Positions 9,079 to 17,481 are shown, counted from the stretch's first letter. The stretch is 64,000 nucleotides of DNA from Occallatibacter riparius (GCF_025264625.1 NZ_CP093313.1:1488001-1552000), one strand, 5' to 3'. The notes: generated by a model from the sequence alone, not told the origin. A program made the numbers and translations.

Positions 9079-9984
9079 TCAGCGATGCTTGATGAACTTG
9101 CCGCTTTGGAGTTCGCTCATAGCTGTGTGCAGTTCGGCCTGTGTATTCATCACGATGGGACCGTACCAAGCCACTGGCTCCTCCAGCGGCTTGCCCGACA
9201 CGAGGAGGAAGCGGATGCCGTCGGGCCCGGCCTGGACGACGATCTCGTCGCCGCGGTCGAACAGGACAAGCGAGTGGTTCTTCGCGTCGTAGACAGGTGC
9301 GGCGTTCGGGTCTGCGCCTGACTCGGTGAGGACCGCCTGCGGCTGGCTGGCGTCGCGGAAGACTCCTTCGCCGGCGAAGACGTAGGCGAAGGCATTGCGG
9401 GCGACGTCAACCTTGATCCGCTTCTTCTTGAAGGGCGGAACGGAGATGTCGACGTAGCTGGGGTCTGCAGCGACGCCTTCGACTGGGCCGCGCTGGCCCC
9501 AGAACTCGCCGCAGATGATGCGTGCCCTGGTGCCGTCATCCTCGGTGACTTCCGGGATCGCGGCAGACGGGATGTCCTGGTACCGCGGGTCGGTCATCTT
9601 CAAGGAAGCAGGCAGGTTAGCCCACAACTGGAAGCCGTGCATGCGACCCTTCTCGTCGCCTTTGGGCATCTCCTGGTGGAGGATGCCGCTGCCGGCCGTC
9701 ATCCACTGGACGTCGCCGGCAGTCATGCTGCCCTTGTTGCCGAGGCTGTCGCCATGCTGGACTTCGCCCGCGAGAACGTAAGTGATGGTCTCGATGCCGC
9801 GGTGCGGGTGCCAGGGGAATCCGGCGAGATAGTCGCTCGGGTTCTCGTTCCGGAAATCGTCGAGCAAGAGGAACGGATCGAACTCCTTGGTCTTGCCGAA
9901 GCCGAAGGCGCGCTGGAGTTTGACGCCGGCACCCTCGAGGGTGGGCTTGGTGGAGAGGATTTCTTTGACGGGGCGAAGAGACAT
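9079..9984 (-). CDS. Pirin family cupin protein
   Basis: The 301-residue product shows the pirin signatures FPWHPHRGIETITYVLAG and GSGILHQEMP, which hold the metal-binding His/His/His/Glu set of the N-terminal cupin. A C-terminal pirin domain follows. Bacterial pirins are iron-containing cupins reported as quercetin dioxygenases or redox-linked regulators; the activity here is not determined. ATG at 9984 is favoured over an ATG four codons upstream because GGAGGT lies at good distance. It follows the DoxX-like gene on the same strand by 60 bp and may be cotranscribed with it. Confidence 0.9.
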   Translation of the reverse strand: MSLRPVKEILSTKPTLEGAGVKLQRAFGFGKTKEFDPFLLLDDFRNENPSDYLAGFPWHPHRGIETITYVLAGEVQHGDSLGNKGSMTAGDVQWMTAGSGILHQEMPKGDEKGRMHGFQLWANLPASLKMTDPRYQDIPSAAIPEVTEDDGTRARIICGEFWGQRGPVEGVAADPSYVDISVPPFKKKRIKVDVARNAFAYVFAGEGVFRDASQPQAVLTESGADPNAAPVYDAKNHSLVLFDRGDEIVVQAGPDGIRFLLVSGKPLEEPVAWYGPIVMNTQAELHTAMSELQSGKFIKHR

Positions 9985-10044
9985 GGTGACCTCCAAATCA
10001 ACGTACAGTAGATAGATTCACGAGGTCGATATTCGTTGCAACGA

Positions 10045-10866
10045 CTATCTGGCGACCACCCTCACCTTCTGCCGGAGGTGGGTGGCTTCGGTTTCGGGGG
10101 TTTGGGCGGGCGTGGGCACGTTCTGGGCGACGGCCCAAGCGGCGGCTGCGATGATCCAGGAGATCAGGAGGCCGGTCCATTTCAAGCGAACGCTGGGCGC
10201 GATGATGACCGAGGGAACCCAGATGAGGAGGGTGTAGAGGCTGATCTGGATGGCTTCAGCCCAGGCGGATATGCGCGGGAATACACCGAAGAGGATGCCG
10301 AGACCGGAGGCCATCTGGCCGAGTCCGGTGAGGTAGGCCCAGAAGGTGCGGAAGGGGAGCCATGCGGGGACGAAGTCGTGGGTGGGCTGGATGTAGACGA
10401 TGTGCGAGAGGCCGATGGGCAACAGGGAGAGGGCGAAGAGGATGCGGGCGGCTGTCAGAGATCGCTCACTGGTGAGCGGAGCCAGAGGGGAGGATTCGGG
10501 CAGGTCGGCGAGGCGGACGAAGAGGGTCCAGGCTCCGGAGAGGAGGACGGTGATTTCGCCGAAGCCGAGCCAGACGGCTTCCATGGAGGGGGCGACGATG
10601 AGGGCAGGGACTTTGAGCAGGGCCCAGAGAATGCAGTACGGAAAGAGAATGCGGGCGGACCAAGCGGCGGTGGGGCGGAACAGGAGGCCGGCGCCGCAGA
10701 CGAACATCAGGAGGCCGGCGGCGTAGGCGAGTGCGGTGCGGGCCGGGAACCACGGGGCGACGGGCTGCCACTGCATGGCGAAGTCGCCGACGATGAGGGC
10801 GAGCGCGCCGAGGCCGATCATTCCTAGGGCGAAGAGTGTGATGGCGGGCTGCTGGGAACGAGACAT
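10045..10866 (-). CDS. DoxX-like multi-spanning membrane protein with internal duplication
   Basis: The 273-residue protein is almost entirely hydrophobic, with about eight membrane helices. It appears to contain two related four-helix halves: APWFPARTALAYAAGLL with GAGLLF in the first, and PAWLPFRTFWAYLTGLG with GLGILF in the second. This fits the DoxX/DUF4267-like superfamily, whose members are poorly characterised and often sit near redox genes, as here next to pirin. ATG at 10866 is used because AGGAGG is upstream. The open frame runs to 11121, but that part would overlap the divergent DinB gene. Confidence 0.75.
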   Translation of the reverse strand: MSRSQQPAITLFALGMIGLGALALIVGDFAMQWQPVAPWFPARTALAYAAGLLMFVCGAGLLFRPTAAWSARILFPYCILWALLKVPALIVAPSMEAVWLGFGEITVLLSGAWTLFVRLADLPESSPLAPLTSERSLTAARILFALSLLPIGLSHIVYIQPTHDFVPAWLPFRTFWAYLTGLGQMASGLGILFGVFPRISAWAEAIQISLYTLLIWVPSVIIAPSVRLKWTGLLISWIIAAAAWAVAQNVPTPAQTPETEATHLRQKVRVVAR

Positions 10867-11011
10867 GCGTGTGCCGGCCTCCTGAGCCATGTTGGCTGCG
10901 TGAGCGGCTGTTGGCGCGGCCAAAGTTCCGAACCGGCTCAATTGCGGAGTGTTACGGATTGCATGCGCGGGTATACTTCGGCAAGTCGATTCTGAATGCG
11001 AGGTCTGCTGC

Positions 11012-11548
11012 ATGAAAAAGCTTGCGGTTGCATTGCTGCTGGTAGTTCCCTTCACCGCTTTTGGGCAAGACAAGAAGGCGCCGACGGATTTGCGCGGCGT
11101 TCTGCTGGAACAGTTGCGCACGACGAACAGTGCCGAGGACTGGTTTGTGCCGGTGTCGATCGCGGTGGACGGGATGACGGCCGAACAGGCGCAGTGGAAG
11201 CCGGCGGGGAAGGACGCGCATTCGGTGGGGCAGCTTGCGTATCACATCTGGTATTGGGATTCGCGTTCCCTGCAGAAGTTCAAGGGTGAGAAGACGGAGC
11301 CGTTCGACGGGAACAACAACGAGACTTTCGACAAGTTCACGGCCGCGCAGTGGGATGACCTGGTGAAGAAACTCCACCAGGAGATGGCCGACTGGGAAGC
11401 TGCGGTGCAGGGGGCGGACGACGCCAAGCTGGCCGCCAATGCATCGTTGATTGCGCATATCGGGGCGCATCGGGCGTATCATGTTGGACAGATCCTGTAT
11501 GTGCGGAAGCTGCAGGGATCGTGGAATCCGGACAAAGGCGTGAAGTAG
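11012..11548 (+). CDS. Secreted DinB-like four-helix protein
   Basis: The 178-residue product starts with a clear signal peptide (KKLAVALLLVVPFTAFGQ). It continues as a DinB-like four-helix bundle with GQLAYHIWYWDSR and IGAHRAYHVGQILY, which supply the usual metal-binding histidines. DinB-fold proteins include thiol-dependent transferases and hydrolases of unknown substrate. Export of this copy to the periplasm is notable. ATG at 11012 is chosen over an upstream in-frame start at 10949 because the signal peptide begins there. A tiny membrane-protein gene follows 72 bp downstream. Confidence 0.82.
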   Translation: MKKLAVALLLVVPFTAFGQDKKAPTDLRGVLLEQLRTTNSAEDWFVPVSIAVDGMTAEQAQWKPAGKDAHSVGQLAYHIWYWDSRSLQKFKGEKTEPFDGNNNETFDKFTAAQWDDLVKKLHQEMADWEAAVQGADDAKLAANASLIAHIGAHRAYHVGQILYVRKLQGSWNPDKGVK

Positions 11549-11620
11549 GCTCTGCTGTGCGCGGCGCAGGCTGCTCAAATCAAGTTGGGGCTGGCCGTGG
11601 GTCCGGAGGGTGGAGGTCAT

Positions 11621-11743
11621 ATGAGTCTTTTGGCGATACGGGCAGTAGAGACGCTGTTCTTTATCGGGCTGGGCGGGTGCGCAATCGTAGTCATGATCAG
11701 CTGGGTGTCGGTAGTGAAGGGCTGCATTACGGACGAGAAGTGA
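11621..11743 (+). CDS. Small single-span membrane protein (40 residues)
   Basis: A 41-codon frame begins at an ATG with an ideal GGAGGT seven bases upstream and ends in TGA. The peptide has one central hydrophobic segment (LFFIGLGGCAIVVMISWVSVV) flanked by charged ends, including a C-terminal TDEK. This is the layout of small integral-membrane proteins. It follows the DinB gene on the same strand and precedes a terminator-like hairpin, so the two may form a transcription unit. The function is unknown; the strong ribosome binding site is the main argument that it is real. Confidence 0.6.
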   Translation: MSLLAIRAVETLFFIGLGGCAIVVMISWVSVVKGCITDEK

Positions 11744-11793
11744 GCTGGAGCTTCAGCTGAGTTCTATTCGACTCTAGTTAAACGTTGATTGAT

Positions 11794-11831
11794 GAAAAGG
11801 CGGAGATGCCGGTTGGCGTTTTCGCCTTTTC
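11794..11831 (+). terminator. Intrinsic terminator-like hairpin after the DinB unit
   Basis: GAAAAGGCG (11794-11802) pairs with CGCCTTTTC (11823-11831) around an inner GCC/GGC mini-stem. A pyrimidine-rich tail follows. It lies 50 bp after the 40-residue gene. Confidence 0.6.
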
Positions 11832-11940
11832 TTCTGTTCACCAACTCGGACAAGACATCAGTGGGTGGGAATTGGGAAGGTGGATGCACGCTGGTTGACC
11901 GAGCAGGCGACGAGTCGGGACGTACCGCGAAGGAGAGCGC

Positions 11941-12375
11941 ATGAAAGTGCAGGAGGAAATCAGCGGGTACATTGCTGCTCAACCGGAACCTAAGCGCCAC
12001 GAAATGCAGCAATTGCACCACATGGTTCTGGCGCTGATGCCAAGATGCAGGTTGTGGTTCCTCGACGGAAAAGACGAGAAAGGAAAGATCATTTCCAACC
12101 CAAATATCGGATACGGATCCCGGATCATCACATATGCCGATGGGAAGACAAAGGAGTTCTATCAAATTGGTCTAAGTGCGAATACGACAGGCATTTCCAT
12201 CTACATTATGGGAATCGATGACAAGAAGTACATGGCCGAGACATTTGGGAAGAAACTAGGCAAGGCAAGCGTCACGGGGTATTGCATTAAATTCAAAACG
12301 CTCGCAGATATAAACATCGACGTGCTAAGCGAAGCAATACGACTCGGGATTGAGCGGAAAAGTGTTTCCCATTGA
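11941..12375 (+). CDS. DUF1801 (YdhG-like) protein
   Basis: The 144-residue product matches the DUF1801/YdhG-like fold: ISGYIAAQPEPKRHEMQQLH at the N-terminus and NIGYGSRIITYADGK in the middle. Members are small cytosolic proteins of unknown activity. The start has AAGGAG at good spacing. Base composition stands out: sampled stretches (12061-12180) are about 45% G+C, while flanking genes are near 60% or more. This suggests recent acquisition. There is no operon partner. Confidence 0.75.
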   Translation: MKVQEEISGYIAAQPEPKRHEMQQLHHMVLALMPRCRLWFLDGKDEKGKIISNPNIGYGSRIITYADGKTKEFYQIGLSANTTGISIYIMGIDDKKYMAETFGKKLGKASVTGYCIKFKTLADINIDVLSEAIRLGIERKSVSH

Positions 12376-12742
12376 TTCTCCGGTTGAGACCGAGCCAGGC
12401 TGCGGCAGTTAAGGATTTGGGGGGAGACGCCGCAACTTCTTCCTTCGCGGCGCAAGGGCTGTGGATGAATGTGGCCTGATCCCAGTTTTCCCCACCTCAT
12501 GGCTACGAGGGGCGGCCAAACCCCTGAGACAAAGGCCGACGCTCCTCCGGTACAATGATCCGGAGCAGCTCACGGGCACTCCAGACGAGCTCGGTTGCCT
12601 GGTGCCTGCTCAGTTAAGGCCGGCAACGGTCAGTCCTCTGCTGACAACATGCGCCGAGATTCCCTGGAACTTAATTTAGATAGACAAGCTTGAACGCGCA
12701 TCGCAGTTGCCCGGATCTGTAGCTCCAAAAACCTAAAACTTA
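12376..12742. other. 367-bp spacer without recognisable gene
   Basis: The short frames here have neither a convincing ribosome binding site nor a family match. No clear promoter, hairpin or RNA gene was recognised. Confidence 0.4.
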
Positions 12743-14200
12743 ATGGATGGCCTTCCCCCTATGCCTTCTAAGAGTCTTTGTATCTTCGCGTCGCTGCTCT
12801 TTGCCAGTGTCGCAAGCGCCCAGAGCGTGCCTCGCTCGTCGCACGTCTGGATGATTACGGAAGAAAACCACAGCTATGAGGAGGTGGTTGGCAATCCACA
12901 AATGCCCTACTACAACCAGCTCATTCAACAATATGGACTGGCTACGCAGTTCTATGCCGAGCAGCACAGCTCGCTTCCCGCGCTCATGTGGCTTGTGGCC
13001 GGTGCGCCCGTGGAGCGGAACAACGACACCAAATCCTGCCATCACCACGAGGACAACATTGTCCGCGAAGTGCTTCAGCAGGGCTACACATGGCGCGCCT
13101 ATCAAGAGAACATGCCCTACGCTGGGTTTGATGGGCTGTTCAGCACGGATTACCTGTACTACCGCCGCCACAATCCGCTGATCGACTTCTCGGATGTGTG
13201 TCCCGGCTCGGGGCAGGAGATGAACAGCGTGCCTTTCTGGCAGATGGCCGCTGACTTCGCCGACAACAACACCCCGAACTACGCCTATATCACTCCCGGT
13301 CCGGACACGGACGCGCACAACGGCACCCTCCCCGCCGCCGACCAGTGGCTTCAGGACAATGTCCCAGCGATCCTCGCGCGTCCGGAGTTCAGCCCGGGCG
13401 GGGACGGCATCCTGTTCATCGTCTGGGATGAAGGCAATCTGTATACGGACGACCGCTGCTCCGCCACCAAGAAGAAGGGATGCGGCGGACGGACTGCCAC
13501 GCTCGTCCTAGGGCCGCGCGTGAAGCCTGGCTACCAGTCCACCGTCACCTATCAAAATGCAAACGTGCTCAGTACGGTCTGCGCGGCGATGGGACTGGCG
13601 CACTGTCCGGGGGCAGCGAAGGATGCTGACCCGATGTCGGATTTCTTCACCACTGGCAGCGGGTCCGGCGATGCATCGAATAGCGTCGTGATCTCCAGCC
13701 CCGGCAACGGAGCCACGATCGACGGCTCTGTGCGCCTGCTGGCCACAGCTTCGGAGAGCGAGACTGTGAGCCAGACGCAGGTCTGGGACAATGGCGTGAA
13801 GCTCGGCGTTTACGGCACAAACATTGACACGATCTACAACCTCGCGCCGGGCCAGCACTCAACCACAGTGCTCGACCTCGACGCGTCCGGCAGCGTTCTT
13901 CATCAGGCGTCGGTCGCTTACACCGTGAGGGCGCAAGCGGATGGTGTGCAGGTGGTCTCGCCTGCGCCGGGCGAAACGGTCAACATGGCGACGGTTCACG
14001 TGGTCGGCCACGCCAGTGAATCCCAACCGGTCACCCAGGTGCAGGTGTGGGACAACGGAGTCAAACTCGGCTGGTACGCGGGTGCGGACGTTAACCAGTA
14101 CTACAGTCTTTCCCCTGGCTCCCACGTCGTCACCGTTCTGGATCTCGACAGCAACTACAACATCATCCACCTGAGCAACGTTCCCTACTCAGTTCAGTAG
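12743..14200 (+). CDS. Secreted phosphoesterase (phospholipase C/acid phosphatase family) with two Ig-like repeats
   Basis: The 485-residue protein has a signal peptide (CIFASLLFASVASAQ). A phosphoesterase domain (about 30-310) follows with MITEENHSYEEVVGNP near its start and FIVWDEGN late in the domain, matching the PF04185 family of phospholipases C and acid phosphatases. Two copies of an Ig-like beta module follow (about 313-395 and 404-485), each containing the phrase QVWDNGVKLG and a VTVLDLD-type strand. The modules probably bind surface material or act as spacers. No strong ribosome binding site decides between ATG at 12743 and ATG at 12761; the second gives a tidier signal peptide. Confidence 0.82.
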   Translation: MDGLPPMPSKSLCIFASLLFASVASAQSVPRSSHVWMITEENHSYEEVVGNPQMPYYNQLIQQYGLATQFYAEQHSSLPALMWLVAGAPVERNNDTKSCHHHEDNIVREVLQQGYTWRAYQENMPYAGFDGLFSTDYLYYRRHNPLIDFSDVCPGSGQEMNSVPFWQMAADFADNNTPNYAYITPGPDTDAHNGTLPAADQWLQDNVPAILARPEFSPGGDGILFIVWDEGNLYTDDRCSATKKKGCGGRTATLVLGPRVKPGYQSTVTYQNANVLSTVCAAMGLAHCPGAAKDADPMSDFFTTGSGSGDASNSVVISSPGNGATIDGSVRLLATASESETVSQTQVWDNGVKLGVYGTNIDTIYNLAPGQHSTTVLDLDASGSVLHQASVAYTVRAQADGVQVVSPAPGETVNMATVHVVGHASESQPVTQVQVWDNGVKLGWYAGADVNQYYSLSPGSHVVTVLDLDSNYNIIHLSNVPYSVQ

Positions 14201-14270
14201 TCCAATCAGCCGGATCGTGGCGCATGTTCGCAACGTGTCGCGGTCCGGAGACCACAATCCCAGACAGACG

Positions 14271-14298
14271 AAAGCCCGGCAGTACTGCCGGGCTTTTT
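14271..14298. terminator. Bidirectional terminator between convergent genes
   Basis: A 26-bp perfect palindrome (14271-14296) beginning AAAGCCCGGC is followed by a T-run. It lies between the phosphoesterase (plus) and PDZ (minus) genes, which converge here, so it can serve both. Confidence 0.85.
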
Positions 14299-14323
14299 CT
14301 TGATGACTCGGTCCGATCCCGAT

Positions 14324-15181
14324 CTATTGGCTGCGGCGGCGCTTGGAGTCGACCTGGAGGGTGATGACCTGCTGGTGGCGTTCGCGGAGGAGAGTGATCT
14401 GGACGGATTTGCCCTCGTTGGAGCGGACGGCGCGGTCCCAGTCGGCGGACGTGGTGATGCTGTCGGCGCCGACTTTGATTATGACGTCGTAGCGCTTGAG
14501 GCCGGCGAATTCGGCTTCACTCTTGCGTGCAACCTGTTTGATCATGATGCCGGCGGGCACGCCCAAGTAATCGGCCATTTGTGCGGTGAGGGGCTCAACC
14601 ATGGCGCCGACGTTCAGGGTGGAGGTGAAGAGCGGCATGTGCCCTGAGGTGGGATCGTTGCCGGCGCCCGCAAGGATGGCGTGACCCGGGGCCTCCTGGG
14701 GCAGGGTCCCGGTGGAAGAGTTGACCTTCTTCCAGACCTCCTGCTCCATCTCCTTGTGGTCGACGAGCTGGACGGTGAGGGACTGCGGCGCGCCGTCGCG
14801 CATGATGGCCAGGGTGATCTTCTTGCCGGCGGGTATTTCCTTGAGCATGCGGCTGAACTGCTCGGCGTTGTCGAGGTTTTCGCCGTTGATGGAGAGGATT
14901 ACGTCGTTGTAGCGGAGAACGGCTCCGGCCGGGGCATCGTGGTCGATGACGGTGACGATGGCGCCCTTGTTGTCTTTAAGCCTGAGTTTCTGAACGGAAT
15001 CGTTGTCGATGTTGTTGACCAGGACGCCGAGATAACCTGGCGCAGAGTGGCCGAGGAGCGGTTTGAGTTCCTGGATGAGATGTGTGATACCGGACTGCGC
15101 GGCGCCTGGAATGGGGGCGACCGCGGCAATGGTCAGCAGCCCGACTCCTGCGACGAGATATGGCCGTGAAAGGGACTTCAT
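14324..15181 (-). CDS. Secreted protein with two PDZ domains
   Basis: The 285-residue product has a signal peptide followed by two PDZ domains: about 49-135 (GYLGVLVNN, ILSINGENLDNAEQF) and about 190-275 (ADYLGVPAGIMIKQV, DVIIKVGADSI). No protease domain is present, so it resembles the PDZ part of HtrA/DegP-like proteins alone. It may bind unfolded or C-terminal peptides in the periplasm. The start has GGAG six bases upstream. It lies on the same strand as the anti-sigma/sigma pair but is separated by a 289-bp repeat-rich spacer, so cotranscription is uncertain. Confidence 0.8.
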   Translation of the reverse strand: MKSLSRPYLVAGVGLLTIAAVAPIPGAAQSGITHLIQELKPLLGHSAPGYLGVLVNNIDNDSVQKLRLKDNKGAIVTVIDHDAPAGAVLRYNDVILSINGENLDNAEQFSRMLKEIPAGKKITLAIMRDGAPQSLTVQLVDHKEMEQEVWKKVNSSTGTLPQEAPGHAILAGAGNDPTSGHMPLFTSTLNVGAMVEPLTAQMADYLGVPAGIMIKQVARKSEAEFAGLKRYDVIIKVGADSITTSADWDRAVRSNEGKSVQITLLRERHQQVITLQVDSKRRRSQ

Positions 15182-15385
15182 ACTGGTCTCCGAAAAGCTG
15201 TGACGGCACCCGCTCTGGCGGCGAATTGGCCGGCTCTAATGTACGAGATTTTCAGGGAGTTTTCCACCGATTTCTAATTCCTCCCTCTGAATGCTTGGAC
15301 GCAGCTGGAAATGTTTTGCCGAAAGAAATGTTGAAAAAACAGTCGTCAGTGACTAGTGGTCAGTGATCGGGGCCCTTAAGCGATC

Positions 15386-15451
15386 AGGTGATCGGGTGGA
15401 CAGGTGATCAGGTGGTTGGGTGGACAGGTGTTCACCTGACCACCTGGTCAC
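15386..15451. repeat. 24-bp tandem duplication overlapping a long imperfect hairpin
   Basis: Units 15386-15409 and 15410-15433 share the core GGGTGGACAGGTG and differ at a few bases. The same stretch folds: 15404-15416 pairs with 15439-15451 (12 of 13 bases), and CAGGTG (15425-15430) pairs with CACCTG (15433-15438). It lies just beyond the anti-sigma stop codon, at 15471 on the minus strand, and may act as its terminator. Confidence 0.55.
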
Positions 15452-15470
15452 TTGACCACTCGTTATCGGG

Positions 15471-16463
15471 CTATTGGATTTCGCCGACGTGGCTGAGGAC
15501 CTGGCGCGAGGCCAGGCGGATATGCGGGTTCTGGTCGGTGTTGGCGACCGAACGCAGGACCTGGCGGACACTGGTATCTGCGTCGACCGGCTCGAGCATA
15601 TTGATGGCGGCAGTGCGAATGCGCGGCTCGGGGTCGTTCAGGAGAGCCTCGAGCACGGCATCACGAACGCCGAAATCTTCTGCGATATAGGGCTGGAGGC
15701 CTTCGAGAGCCTTCTGGCGCACGGCAGCGCTGCGGTCGTAGCGAAGGGCGACCAAGAGGGCATCGCGGATATTGGTGCACTGGTGGCCGGCGCGGCACTC
15801 GGCGGCGAGCAGGCCGATGGAGTCGTCGCGGATGCCGGGGTTAGCGGCATTGGCCGAGGCCAGCATGAGGAGCTGGCGAATGCGCTGATCGTCGAGGGTG
15901 CCGCGGATCTTCTGCGGGACGATCTGGTTGTAGTGAACCTCGACGAATTCGCTGTTGGGCTCGTGAACAATGCTGGCGATATTGGCGACTTCGCCGGGCA
16001 CCTGCGGCCCCTGCAGTGCGGCCAACTGGCCTTCGGCCGCCGGCTGCACGGTGGCCTGGGTTGCATTCTCGGCGATTCTGACGGCGCGGACCTGGGCGAT
16101 GTGGAATCCGGCGAGGGAGCCGGCGCCTCCGCCGATGATGAGAAGCAGGCAGGCGGCGATGGGAGCGGCCTGAAGACTGGCGGCGTTGTTGCGCAGACGC
16201 TGGAGCAGCCGCTCAAACCAGCGTTTGGGAGGGATAGCGTCGAGCGCCTCTTCAAGGCGCATGCGGGAGCGGGCGACGAGGTTGGGGTCGGGGTCGCAGA
16301 CCGGGTAGGCCTCGGACAGCAGCTTCAGGGCCTGAAGCTGATCCTTCTCCTGGGCGCAGCCCTGGCAGGTGGCCAGGTGGCGATCGAGTTCGTGGGCGGC
16401 ATCGTCGGCGAGTTCGCCGTAGGCAGCCATCACGATTCGTTCATGTGCCAATTCGCAATTCAT
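15471..16463 (-). CDS. Membrane anti-sigma factor: zinc-finger N-terminus plus HEAT-like repeats
   Basis: The 330-residue protein begins with a zinc-binding anti-sigma (ZAS/zf-HC2) module: Cys3, His29, Cys33 and Cys36 (HLATCQGC). One membrane span lies at about 92-117 (IAACLLLIIGGGAGSLAGF). The last 140 residues contain helical HEAT/PBS-like repeats, such as ALRYDRSAAVRQKALEGL and LNDPEPRIRTAAINML. The N-terminus should hold the adjacent sigma factor in the cytosol while the repeats face the periplasm as a sensor or docking surface. It starts 71 bp after the sigma gene on the same strand, with GAGGA upstream. HEAT repeats on an anti-sigma factor are unusual. Confidence 0.82.
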   Translation of the reverse strand: MNCELAHERIVMAAYGELADDAAHELDRHLATCQGCAQEKDQLQALKLLSEAYPVCDPDPNLVARSRMRLEEALDAIPPKRWFERLLQRLRNNAASLQAAPIAACLLLIIGGGAGSLAGFHIAQVRAVRIAENATQATVQPAAEGQLAALQGPQVPGEVANIASIVHEPNSEFVEVHYNQIVPQKIRGTLDDQRIRQLLMLASANAANPGIRDDSIGLLAAECRAGHQCTNIRDALLVALRYDRSAAVRQKALEGLQPYIAEDFGVRDAVLEALLNDPEPRIRTAAINMLEPVDADTSVRQVLRSVANTDQNPHIRLASRQVLSHVGEIQ

Positions 16464-16534
16464 TTTCTAACGTCCTCTTAGCCTCAAAAAAGTGTTTCGA
16501 TGCCGCGGTGCAATCAGCGCTGACGCGCTTCTTG

Positions 16535-17275
16535 CTACCGCAGGCCCGCCAGTTGCGATCTCAATTTTTTGGTCGCGCGAAAGAGCGTATTTTTGGCGGT
16601 TTCCTCTGTGGTGTTCAACATCTCTCCGATGGTGCGCAGGCGGAGTCCCTGGTAGTGCTTGAGTTCGAAAACCATGCGCTCGCGGGGGGTGAGCTTCCCG
16701 AGCGCTTCCTGAATGCGGCCGGCGAGGACCTTGCGGTCGAGTTCTTTGGCCGGGTTGGAGAAGGCGCGGTCGTCGGAGACGGAAGCGAGGATGTCGATCT
16801 CGTCGCCGGAGTGATCGGTGATGACGGCCTGATCTTCGCGGCGAGTCTTGCGGCGGCGGAGCTGATCGAGGCAGAGGTTGGTGACGATGCGGTAGATCCA
16901 GGTGTAGAAAGAGCACTCAAAGCGGAAGTTGCCGATGTAGCGGTAGGCCTTGAGGAAGGCTTCCTGGTAGATGTCTTCCGCGTCCTGCTCGGAGCCGGTG
17001 AGGTGGAGAGCGAGGCGAAGGACCTGCTGCTCGTACTGCTTGACGAGGGCGTCAAAAGCGGCGCGGTTGCCGGCCTGAGCTTCGCGGATGAGCTCGGTTT
17101 CGGGCGCACGGGACTCAAGGCGGCTCTGCGCGCGATTGGGATTGTCGATAGCCCGGCTGGCGGTCAAACCATTCCCCGTCCTTGGGGTGGATTGTACCGC
17201 TCCTGCGGGTGCCATAGGCAGAGATGCAGCGGGAGCGAGGGGGTGAACCGGGTAAGTTACCGCATCAGAAGCCAT
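16535..17275 (-). CDS. ECF-type RNA polymerase sigma factor
   Basis: The 246-residue protein has sigma region 2 (FDALVKQYEQQVLRLAL, DAEDIYQEAFLKAYRY, FYTWIYRIVTNLCLDQ). Region 4 follows with a helix-turn-helix (LTPRERMVFELKHYQGLRL, NTTEETAKNTLFRATKKL), and region 3 is absent, as in ECF/RpoE-like sigma factors. About 60 extra N-terminal residues are of low complexity. The start is ATG at 17275 with GGAG five bases upstream. The next gene encodes a matching zinc-finger anti-sigma factor, so this is a sigma/anti-sigma operon; the regulon cannot be read from the window. Confidence 0.9.
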   Translation of the reverse strand: MASDAVTYPVHPLAPAASLPMAPAGAVQSTPRTGNGLTASRAIDNPNRAQSRLESRAPETELIREAQAGNRAAFDALVKQYEQQVLRLALHLTGSEQDAEDIYQEAFLKAYRYIGNFRFECSFYTWIYRIVTNLCLDQLRRRKTRREDQAVITDHSGDEIDILASVSDDRAFSNPAKELDRKVLAGRIQEALGKLTPRERMVFELKHYQGLRLRTIGEMLNTTEETAKNTLFRATKKLRSQLAGLR

Positions 17276-17433
17276 CGGGTCTCCGTTTGGAGAGGTGGAA
17301 ATCGTTCTTGGTGCGAAGGATTGGACGGGCGGGGTGGGGATTTGTGAGCGGTGAAGGGGCGGCGGGCGTCTGTACTCACTCCGGTAGTAGGTTATTTGTC
17401 GGTGTCAGCTGAAGGCCAGATGAGCTTCGGTGG

Positions 17434-17481
17434 TTTCCCACCCCTGTCGCCAGCAAAAAGGCGACAGGATGGGGCACGGGA
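17434..17481. repeat. Dispersed palindromic element, family 1, copy 1
   Basis: A 48-bp element opens with TTTCCCACC and ends with GATGGGGCACGGGA. Its stem CTGTCGCC/GGCGACAG closes an A-rich loop. It matches the element at 20465-20511 at about 44 of 48 positions, and one stem base pair is swapped between the copies in a compensating way. Confidence 0.75.

Noticed and set aside
10036..10827. A 263-codon plus-strand frame opposite the DoxX-like gene
   Set aside because: The product is a Gly/Glu/Asp-rich low-complexity string caused by antisense reading of hydrophobic codons.
12461..12679. A 72-codon frame in the spacer before the phosphoesterase gene
   Set aside because: There is no supporting ribosome binding site and its composition is unlike flanking genes.
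15474..16481. A 335-codon plus-strand frame opposite the anti-sigma gene
   Set aside because: It is a Gly/Val/Ala-rich antisense product. The minus strand gene has zinc-finger and HEAT evidence and pairs with the sigma gene.
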